Origin: Progne subis subis | Lineage: Eukaryota; Chordata; Aves; Passeriformes; Hirundinidae | Direction: 5' to 3' | Assembly (NCBI GenBank): GCA_022316685.1 | Contig: JAKJHU010000066.1 | Coordinates: forward strand, 1,240,001-1,304,000 | DNA: 64,000 nucleotides | Shown here: positions 48,801 through 58,185 of the stretch, piece after piece | How positions within the stretch are numbered: the stretch's first letter is position 1 | Layout of the letters: every line of letters begins with the position of its first letter | The notes under the pieces: model-generated | The model's database searches: none | What the model was told of the DNA's origin: nothing | Seen by the model: the letters and a program-made list of their open reading frames with translations, nothing else | Made by a program: the position numbers and the translations under genes

Positions 48801-51099
48801 ACCTCTCTCAGGATGGCTTTGTCTTGGGGGTCTCTCCCCCACTACTGACAGTGGATTACAGATTTTTTTACACTGACTGAGTAGATTGACAGATGCTGTT
48901 ACCTTCCAGCCAACCCCCAGATCTTGGGCCTCATGATAACATCCTGAGCTCCAGCTGAAGGGACAGGAGGAATGAATGAGCTCTGAGGGACTGGACAAAT
49001 CTTGGGAGCTGTGAGTGCTTTGGGCAAAGACAGCAAGCAAAGAAGGCTGGGGGAAGGATAACAACGCAAGGGCCAGCACTTGTGTGCATATATCTCAAAA
49101 GCATCTCACTGCTGCTTGATAACTCTCTCTCCCACTCTTAGGGTAGGTTTCAACAATTCAAAATCCAGAAAAACCAGAACTTTTTTAGCATGTGTAATTG
49201 ACATCATTCGTTCTGAATCTTGCTCATGGGCTTAGTTGAACTTTTTGACTATTTTACACCACTCTGGCGGAATGAAGTAGATACAACTGTTTGGAAGCAG
49301 CAGGTAGGATGGGGTGGCTGAGTGCCCCTCCCTGATGGAGCAGAAGCAGCCAGAAGGTCACAGTAAACAAGGCCTGAAGATCTATTTATAGGAAGGAAAG
49401 TGTGAAACTGCGCAGTTTCTTGATTAACACATTATGGAGTTCACCTTTATTCCATTCTAACACATCACAAACAAAGGTTGGCTGTGCTGCCAGGGCAATT
49501 CAAGTGACATATCCAGTGCTGAACCTCCTGGATTTGGGGTGAGCTTTGCCAGAATGCACGAGTACTGCATGAAGAGGTACAGACACCTGTTGTAGAATGA
49601 GCTGAATTGTTCTTGTAACCACAGTCAAGGCTAGCACTGCCATCACTAGCACATGTACCTGGGCATGGTGTTTGAACCCAGAGCTCTGTCTTTTCTGTCA
49701 AAGGCTATAAGAGATGAAGTCTGTCTCTGCTGGGGGGGGAGCCTTTTCAAACTGAGCCTCCTGTCTTCTGACAGCACTACATCCAGCGTGCAGAGTAACA
49801 TCCTGAAGGGTATAATTTTTTAGCTTTACTCAATTTGCTTCAGTAATGAGCATTTCTTGCAGGCTGTATTAGATTGCTTGTTCTAACCCAGGAGGATAAA
49901 GGAGCAGAGATTCTTTTCCAAATATTACAAAAGAATTAAACCCTGTAATAATTGTGGGAAATCTCCCTGAAGATTCAACATAACTTTACTTTTCACTCTT
50001 TTAAACTCCCAAAATTCTGAAAGATCAAAATTATAACCCTTTATTGGGGGTTATTAACCCCCAATATTAACATTTCTGAGGAGTCCAGTCAGATACAGAG
50101 TACATTTTCTCCCCAGAAGATGCCTTCTCTTTTGAGCAAATAGATAAACAGTTAATTCTCTACAAATGGTGTAGAGAAAGGGGTTTTTTTTTGTTTTGAT
50201 TTGGTTTTGGTTTTTAATCCCATATATAAGGGAAGGGGTGAAATCAGACTTTTTATCCCTAGCTGTAAGCCTGTGAAAACCCCTTGCATACAATCTGTCA
50301 AAGTCACACCTGAATCCAGAGCTGCCTGCATTAATTATCAACTTTTCTATGTGTTAGTGCTAACATATGGCATCTAATTACTACCTCCAAATCAGCAAAG
50401 TTCTGCCACTTAAAATTTCAAAATTATTTTTAAATTTTCCACTAATAAAATAAATTATAAGATTACTCAGCTACCCTCTTCCCTACTTTAATATCTTTTT
50501 TTTTAAATAGAGAATTTTGTAATTTTCCCTGAAGCAGTAATGCTTTGATCCATTTAAGAGCATACTGTCTGCAGGATATGTGCCTGAAAGGATTGACTGT
50601 GTTCAATTCCAGATCCAAGAGATTTAAGTATTTGCAAATTGTAGGATATTAATGGCCACAGACAACTTAGAGTCAAGCATGTGTTTGAAAGTTTTTCATC
50701 ATTAGACTGGAGGAACCCCCTTTGTTTGAAAAAGGGAAAATATCTTTAAAAGGATAAATACTGTGAGTGATGAATCTAGCAATGGTGGAGCCTTCGAAGT
50801 TGAAAACATGGGTTTTTGGCAGAAAATCCTCAATCAAAATTTTCTAGACAGGTTAAAACAACCTGCACAAAGGTGATCAGACCAGGACACATTACAAAAT
50901 TCATCATCTGCAAATCTTCAAGAGATGTTACTGTTTTTCAACAGTAAGAAGCTTTTCAGAATTCCCCCATGTTAGACAAATGAATTAAATCTAAGGGGAA
51001 GTCTTGCCCTATCAACTCTAGGTGCTAAAAGCTTGGTGGAAGAGATCAAGATTTTTTTCATCTGCATGAGCAGAGAAATGATTTAGACACATTGTAGGC

Positions 51100-51235
51100 A
51101 GGGAAGGAACCACTGGAACGGGTTGCTCAGAGGAGCTGTGGATGCCCGAGCCCTGAAAGTGCTCATGGCCAGGTTGGACGGGGCTCTGAGCAACCTGGGA
51201 CAGGTGTGCTGGAGGTGTCCCTTCCACACCCATCT
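51100..51235 (+). mobile_element. CR1 LINE diverged fragment
   Basis: GAAAGTGCTCATGGCCAGGT, TGGACGGGGCTCTGAGCAAC and CTGGGACAGGTGTGCTGGAG match the plus-strand CR1 C-terminal coding end. The terminal ATTCTATGATT tail is not recognisable, so the fragment is truncated or decayed. Confidence 0.8.
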
Positions 51236-52789
51236 CCCAGCTTCCATGAGCTGAGTTTGGCCTCTGGTGTCAAGGGACAGATTCCTCAGGTGATGAGGAC
51301 ATCTAAGGGCAGGAAGAGGGACGGAAGATGAGGAGCATTTCATCCTGGTTGTCTCTGGCTTGGATGCTCATTCAAAGCTTTTTCACAAGGGATCCAATAT
51401 GGGGAAGGGGCATTTAATCACACAGCAAATACCGTACTTTGAAAACCTCTGTAAACTGAATGAGAGAATCTCTCCTTCCTCCCCATGGAACTTGAACAGG
51501 TCTATCAATCCTTCACAAACATGTACTACCTCAGAAGAATTGTAGAGTGTTCAACTTGTCCTACACATCTTTCCATAAGAAATTTTTGACCAAGAATTTT
51601 TTTTTAACCTCTGCAAACTGAGAAACACCACTCTACCCATAAAATCCACTGGGATCCTCCCATGACTCAGAAATCAAAGAGATTGCAGTACTTCTCAAAA
51701 GCTCAACCCACCACGGATCATGAAAACCTGGATGCCTTGGCATGTCTTTTTTCTTTTCCCCTTTGAACTTACCAATCTGGTTGAAGAGGTACAGTTTACA
51801 GTTTGCTGTTGGCATGGATAATACACTTCCTCAGATGGATAGCCTGGAGCATATGGGGAACATGTGCCAAACAAACCTCCACATCCCCCACACTGCTGTT
51901 TTTTTCTCTTTCTTGATCTCCAAGCTGCTCACAAACTGTCACCCACTCCATGAACCCCATGCCTACGCCCTGCATTTCTGAGGGGCTGTACCATTATTAC
52001 CATCATTACCATCATTGTGGTATTAGTTTGCCTCCTGCTTCTCCAGTCAATTAAAAAAAAAAAAAAGTAGTTCACCACCCCTTGAACATGCCTATCAAAA
52101 GTTCCCACACCCTTCAGGAGTCTAAATTTAAAAAGGTGTTTAATTTGACAGCTGGAACCCCTGAACTGACAATTTGTTTTTCCCCAAAAATACAAAGAAA
52201 AGCAAGAAAAAAAAGGAATGTGAAAAAACTCAATCCCTTGTGATTTTTGTGCTTGGAATAGATGTCAGTAAATGAGAGTTTTCCCACAGTGCAGACAGGA
52301 GTTTCATGCAGATAACCCCAGACTAACAGCAGCAGCCAGGAGCCAACCTACCCTGCTTTCCAAGCAGGCACTACTTGCAGAGAAAGACAGAATTTGCACA
52401 ATTCCCCACAGCGTTTTTCCAATATGTTCAATCTCCTTTAGAAAGAAACACTTCAGGCAATGAACAAGTAACTCACTGGGAGTCAATTTTGGCCCATTGC
52501 CTCTTATTCTTCTAATTTGCCAAGGAAATTGAGGTGAAATTTGTCTTTGAAAGAAGAACCCATAGAGGCCATGCCTTGTTCAGAGGGTTCAGGCCAGTGT
52601 TCCTGTGCCTACAGGATAATTGTGCCCACTGCCAGCACTAAATCCTAGGGACTGGAGTTTGGATTTCAACAGCAATGTTCTCCCTGACTGCAGTGGGGGC
52701 CTGAAAAGTTCAGTCCTTCTGCCCATTCATGCGCCTTGGCCTCTGTTCTGAGCACTCAAACACTGCAAAAAATCACTGCTAACAATCTT

Positions 52790-53022
52790 TGGGAAAATCT
52801 TCTTCACCCAGAGGGTGGCTGGGCACTGGAACAGGCTTCCCAGAGCCATGGTCACAGCACCAGACTGACAGAAGTTAAGGAGCATTTCAACAATGCTCTT
52901 AAACACATGGTAGGATTTTTGGGATTGTCTTGTGCAGGGCCAGGAATTAAGACTTTGAGAATCCTCATGGATGGATATCCATCCTTTCCAGCTCAGAATA
53001 TTCAACAATTCTATGATTCCAG
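52790..53022 (+). mobile_element. CR1 LINE 3' fragment
   Basis: The frame reads LLHPEGGWALEQA, a CR1 C-terminal signature, then GLSCAGPG, and ends with TTCAACAATTCTATGATTCC. It is the same subfamily as the inverted copy at 1684, which reads LHPEGSWALEQA and SCAGPGV. The open frame of 128 codons (52736-53122) overlapping it is not a gene. Confidence 0.88.
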
Positions 53023-54187
53023 CCTGAGAGAGAGAACACCTCCTCCCTTAAATGGGCTCATTTTTCCTGTGCTCATGGCCACTTTTGTTTGGAAAGTTGT
53101 CATAATGGGAAACCTAGCATAATATGAAGTTTTAATTTCCTTCCAAACTTCATAATCCTTGGAGAAGCCTGAAAAAGGGATGCACTACAATTAGCAAAAA
53201 AAGAAGCCTTAAAAAAGCCTTGCGGAGAGATTTAGAGCCCAATCATAATTTACATTTGCAGGTATGTAGATCTCTAAGTGCACGGCTTCTGCCCTGATTA
53301 CTAATTAATGAGGTGCAAAGATGCCTGTTGGAGGAACCAGCACTGATTATGTGGGCCTTAAGGGAAAATGAAGCTCTTGCAATCTAAGAAGGCAGATGAT
53401 ATCTTTAACATATATTTTAGAAAATTACAGGAACAAATCAAGGGGCAAAATATACACGTATATATTTTTAAAGAATCACACGCCGCCAAGTTGCACTACC
53501 ATTCGATTATCTTATTTCCCTGAATATATAAACCTGGCATGTTTAATAGATTTATCTTGCCATCTATTTTGCATGTCATATACATCCACTTAGGCAGTAC
53601 CCTAGTATTCCAAATGGATATTACTGTCTTTATAGCACTCATTTTTCAATCGTTTTGAGGAATAAGTATACAGAGAGCTTCAAAGTGGGCTTCCCAGCTC
53701 ATAATGAAGCATATGATTAAAACATAAATTTGGCTCAGATTCAGAATGGCATCATTCTATAAAAAGGTAGTTTTGGCAAATGTTTAAGGCTGATCATGTA
53801 CTTACATAGTATGTTAACACAGGCATGCCTTTTTGTTTCTTTTGTTTTTAATTTTCAGCATTAACATTTTATCTCCATCTTATCAATCTCAGGTGCTCCC
53901 ACATTACCTCACTGTTAGGAGAACCCAAGGGAAGGACGTATCCAGTGAGGTAGGTCATGACATACAGCAGGTACAAGGAAGACCTTTTTTGAGGACATTT
54001 CCTTCCTTCTTTAAAGCAGAAGATAAAAGGGAGTTCAGAGCAGCTCAACACCTTCCCAATATGTCAAGTGTAGGGAAACTGCTTATTATTTTCACCACAA
54101 AAGGAGTAAAGCAAAAACTCTCACAATGTTGTGCTTACTTTAGTTTAGAGAAAGACACAATTAAGGAAAAATAAATTGAACACATAC

Positions 54188-54236
54188 CATTTGACTTTTC
54201 ACTATCTGCAGGTTTCATCTGAATAGGATGATGCAT
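54188..54236 (-). CDS. CELF2: CELF2 exon A (49 nt): end of RRM1 and start of RRM1-RRM2 spacer
   Basis: On the minus strand an acceptor ending TTTTTAG precedes ATGCATCATCC, and the exon ends at AATG before the donor GTATGTG. It encodes MHHPIQMKPADSEKSN plus the first base of an alanine codon. The PIQMKPAD stretch is the last beta strand of RRM1 in CELF proteins; SEKSNAVEDRK is the short spacer to RRM2. The exon starts in phase 0 and ends in phase 1, so skipping it shifts the frame. The internal ATG is not a start: it follows a normal acceptor and matches the middle of the family protein. A good pyrimidine tract (TTACTCTCTTTCG, then T-rich) lies upstream. The preceding RRM1 exon was looked for up to 64000 and not found. 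Confidence 0.95.
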
Positions 54237-57036
54237 CTAAAAACAAAAACGAAAGAGAGTAAGGCAGGTTGGATAGTCATAGAGAATCAAGACTGATGTT
54301 TTTAATGAAGGCCTAAAGAGAGATACAATTTAATATTAAACATGTTGAAATTATATAAGTTCAAAATAACACTGTATTATAGGCTTAAAAGAAAAAACAA
54401 AATGGTAAAGGAGTATTTTATAATGAGGAAGTTTTAAAAAAAATATCACTTGGGCCCAGAGGACTCATATAAATCTTTAATTTGCTGTATCTAGTTTCAG
54501 AAGACCTCTAAAGTTACAGCCCTCATTAGTTTATGGCATGCTTGGTTTCTGTTTTACCAACTTTTTTTTCCTTGAGATCAACCACTGCCAAAACCAAGAT
54601 GTAATTTTCAAGTAATTTAAGAACTAGCAAGCATTTCAAATGTACTCAGAGGAGTTGAGTTTGACAAATGAACTTTGCTTGTAATTAAAAAACTGTGTGG
54701 ATTCTTTCAGGACTGAAGAAGAAGAGATCTTGATTCCTAAAATAGCTTCCTATAATTGTTTAGGACCTCATCTTTTTGTTTTAGAATACATTACACATTC
54801 ATTCATAAAGCTTCCACCACAACACGTAACAATTCTGGCTTCCATAAAAACTCTGAATCCTTTTTCCTTTTCAACCCCTTCCTTCACTCACGCCCCTCTT
54901 ACTGCAAAGGAAACCGACCCCTGTGTGCTGCGTGCTGTGCTGAACATCACACCTTGGTACATGGTCTGGTGTGTCCTCAGCCTTCTCTACTAAATGATAC
55001 CGCTGAATTGTTGATAGCTCCAATAAAATTTCTACAAATGGTGTTTTTCTTCTTTCAGGAATAATAACACCACAGCAGTTGAGCTCCCTCATGACACAGG
55101 ACAGTTTTCCCTCAGTTTTCCACAGGACATTGGTGACAGCCAGCCCTGTGGCCACTGTGGTGAGTTCAGGGAAATTTTATTACAGCTTCTCAAAAGCCTC
55201 CAGATCTGACCTCACATTGAGATTCAATGTGGGAGATATTTAAGCTTGCAAAAAAACCCATCCCATTTTTATTTCCTTTCTTGGGTTCTGCACAGTTACT
55301 GGGATTTGACTGCACAAACGTTCCGGCAGCAGCAGGGCCACTGCCTTTTCTCTCCTCAGCAACTCCTTACCAATTCACATGAACAGGTGAAAAAATGTAT
55401 GCTCTTTCTACTTCTGTATCATTTTTCAGCTCAGCGCAGCTGTGTATTGCCTGAAAATGTCAGAGGCAATTCCATTTTTTTACTAAAAGATTGTTATGAC
55501 AAACTCTGGGAAACAAAAACGGCTGAGCAGGAGAGAACATCCGTGCCCTCAGTATCAAATATACTTTCAAAGCTGCACAGAAACCCACATCTGCATTGCT
55601 TTTGGTGAAGTAACTTAACCACCAGGGAAAAAGTTGCTGGATTCTTTAGAAAATATAAAATATTGCTTTGAATATTTCTGTTAGATTTAGTCAAAGTCCA
55701 GAACGCTCCCTGTCCTTGCAAATCAGTGTATTCCCTGTGCTGCTTGCACAACTCCCCACTGTGTCCCAGGGAAAGGCAAAGCCACAAGGTAGATGTAGCT
55801 GTCAGGATGCATAAATTTTCCTCAGTTTTAACAATTCTGCTCTCTTTGAATCATTTGTTTCCTAAATGGACTTTAATAGCCCAGCACTTGTCTGCCACCA
55901 CTCTTATTAGATCAGTTTTACAGAAAAAAGGGAACTTCTCTCGTTCTCTCTCTTCTTTAGTGCTTAAGATTTTTCCCGACATCAACAATACACTGGGCAC
56001 TGCAGGAGACTTAAAAATCATGTGAAAGTGAGGCAGCATGTCCACTCAGCAAGCAAAAACAGAAAGAAGAAAAAAGGTGTAACTTGCTCCACAAGGCCAT
56101 TGCTAAGTCACTGATGTCTCTGAGGAGCAATGGAGGAGTGAGAAAATAGAGGAAAGAAAGGCAAGAATTGAAAATTCAGGAATATGTAGAATGTAAGAGA
56201 AAAACCCAGCCCAAATTCAGGCCTTTTGTAGAGAGAGAATCAATCTATTGCTCTTTATGGGTGCGTTTATGTGCCCTTAAGAGGAGATATTTTGAATAAA
56301 GGCTATTCTAACAACTTTAAAAACCGCTCACTTATCAAACTGCCTGAACCAGAGAAGCCAACTCCAGACCAAATTCACGTGAAGAAGTTATTTTTGCAGC
56401 CTATGGTCATAAAGATCAGTGTTACCTGACAAACACATTTACTGCATCTCCAAAGTCATCCTCTTCAGTCACACATCATTACCCCAAGTTCATTAACTCA
56501 GTAATCTGGTACATTCACAAAGCAAGAGGCAAGATTTAACATGATGATTCAAATGGGTTTTGACTCGATTTCAAAAGTTCCTACTAAAATCTCGTAGTCC
56601 AAATTCTCTTCACACCATCAAGCTGAATTTGGAAGTGATGCCATTGCTGCTTAAAATTACATTGGTGCAAAACTAATAAAAGATACAGCTCAGGCCTGGA
56701 GAATTTAAACTGCAGAACACCCCCAGAAAAATGGATGCGATACACAAACCTGGCTTCAGTGAAGAGGAAAGTGGAAAAATACCTTACTGACAGTTTCCTA
56801 AAATGAGAGGGCTCATGTTGAAGCTTGTTTAACCCTGACCATCACCAATTGATACGTTAACAACCTTTAACACTAGATTCAATAAAACATGCCATTTATA
56901 ACCCGAAATGGGTTTTACAGAGTCACTGGTTCGCATCTCATTATTAAACTCATTGCTGACCTCTAGAGACAACTGCCGTGACAATACATATTATAAGCTC
57001 TCCACCCATAAAATATTTAAAGGTAGGTGTAAAAAT

Positions 57037-57250
57037 GAAAAGAAAAGAAAAGAAAAGAAAAGAAAAGAAAAGAAAAGAAAAGAAAAGAAAAGAAAAGAGA
57101 AGAGAAGAGAAGAGAAGAGAAGAGAAGAGAAGAGAAGAGAAGAGAAGAGAAGAGAAGAGAAAAGAAAAGAAAAGAAAAGAAAAGAAAAGAAAAGAAAAGA
57201 AAAGAAAAGAAAAGAAAAGAAAAGAAAAGAAAAGAAAAGAAAAGAAAAGA
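57037..57250. repeat. GAAAA/GAGAA pentanucleotide array (214 bp), mirror-symmetric
   Basis: Twelve GAAAA units (57037-57096) are followed by about 13 GAGAA units (57097-57159) and then about 18 units in which the guanine occupies the second phase (57164-57249). One strand is all purine. The CELF2 transcript strand is all pyrimidine: UUUUC and UUCUC units. The Lys/Arg/Glu and Phe/Leu/Ser frames across it are repeat shadows. Confidence 0.98.
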
Positions 57251-57853
57251 ATGACTCCCAAAGAAGTGTGTAGTGAATAAGAAAATGAAAGGGGCAGAGA
57301 CAAAAGCTAAATAGGTACTATCCTTTCACTCTACAATGAGCAAAAGAGAAAATAATCTGTATGTTTTGTATCTTTGTCGTATAACCGCAGGCTATAAAAT
57401 AATATAATAGCTGTGCTTTCCCAGGCCCTCCAAAAGATTATAGATGATATAAAACTGTTTCAAATTAGATGCCACTCACTAGAATCATGTCATCTACTGA
57501 AATGAAGGATTTCCCATCTTATCAGAAAGCTGTTATTGTAGCTATACATCACTTACGGATCTCAAGGTAAGTGATTTCTCAGTATGTCATGTTATCACAC
57601 AGAACAACAGGAAACATTTTCTTCTTTACCTGGAGAAAGCTTTGCTTATGAAAGTACAGTATTTATGAATGCACGCTTACAATTAATAAAGAGGCAAGAA
57701 TAAGAAAAATAACCTTTAGCAAGTAATTTATTAACTTGAACATCATCTTGTGCTCAGTGTACACACACAGTAAAACAGAACAACACAGCTCTCAGGCAAG
57801 TTCTTTCTGAGCTGTGGGCAGCTTCCCCTGGCAAGCACTGTGCAAGGGGATAT

Positions 57854-58185
57854 TGTTGTGGTGCATTAATTTGGTTTATATTTGTAATGTTCTTTTCTAT
57901 CTGTCCCTGTCCAGCTGTGCCCATCCTCCCCACTGAGATGTAACCTAATCTTGTTTCCTCCCCCTGAAAACTGATTGGGAGAGGCCTCTGGGTCTCGCCT
58001 ATGGGCCCTGCCCCCGGGGGAAAAAGCCGCGGTGGGGGAGGGGCTAGCACTCTCGGGCTTAGGCTTTCCATCGGATAGGGTCTCAAGGCTGAGCAGGACA
58101 TAAGAATAAAAGCAGAACTATCCACCAAGCCAGAGAGTCAAGATTCGTCCTTTACTTTCAGCGGTGTCTAGTCTCGTGGGCAAGG
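57854..58185 (+). mobile_element. Probable solo LTR of an endogenous retrovirus-like element
   Basis: A GC- and CpG-rich block stands out from AT-rich intron. It begins TGTTGTGGTGCATTAATTTG. It then has a U3-like part with CTGATTGGGAGAGG and a short palindrome GCCCCCGGGGG, and a TATA-like/poly(A)-signal segment (ATAAGAATAAAAG, AATAAA at 58105-58110). It ends in a CTTTACTTTCAGCGGTGTC stretch typical of U5. No gag, pol or env frame lies beside it, hence solo. A clear target-site duplication and the exact 3' edge were not found, so this is a structural call. Its orientation is antisense to CELF2. Confidence 0.5.

Larger units (their letters stand above)
45622..54187 (-). other. CELF2: CELF2 intron A-B (8,566 bp)
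   Basis: Bounded by GTATGTG and TTCTAG on the minus strand. It contains two plus-oriented CR1 fragments (about 51100-51235 and 52790-53022), a TC/GA microsatellite with an adjacent C-rich tract (45771-45837), a TA-rich patch (47277-47302), T-runs near 46208 and 50186, and otherwise unique sequence. No second gene is visible. Open frames here reach 128 codons, but the longest lies in and beside the CR1 copy at 52790. Confidence 0.85.
17072..54236 (-). other. CELF2: CELF2 gene, interior segment with six coding exons
   Basis: Six minus-strand exons (49, 135, 80, 159, 64 and 135 nt) join into one 622-nt open reading frame with no stop and with matching intron phases at every junction. The product reads from the end of RRM1 through RRM2 into the long divergent linker of a CELF/Bruno-like protein. 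CELF proteins bind GU-rich RNA in the nucleus and cytoplasm and control alternative splicing, mRNA decay and translation. CELF2 rather than CELF1 is chosen because RRM2 reads [13 protein letters not shown] with SPFGQ, and because the linker reads GGLTPQYLA followed by the Ala-rich block with NANPLSTTTGALGALTSP; the CELF1 linker I know differs clearly here. The promoter, first exons, RRM3 and the 3' UTR are outside the window, so the gene itself probably extends past both ends. Confidence 0.95.

Noticed and set aside
17072..54236. Assignment of the exons to CELF1 instead of CELF2
   Set aside because: RRM2 and especially the linker ([40 protein letters not shown]) agree with CELF2 and differ from the CELF1 sequence as remembered.
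17072..54236. Processed CELF pseudogene
   Set aside because: The coding blocks are separated by kilobase introns with GT/AG sites and intact phases, so this is the spliced gene.
55246..55608. 120-codon plus-strand frame
   Set aside because: No recognisable domain or repeat, antisense to CELF2; most likely chance.
56908..57303. Lys/Arg/Glu-rich frames (up to 121 codons) and the Phe/Leu/Ser frame on the other strand
   Set aside because: They are translations of the GAAAA/GAGAA array in different frames, not proteins.
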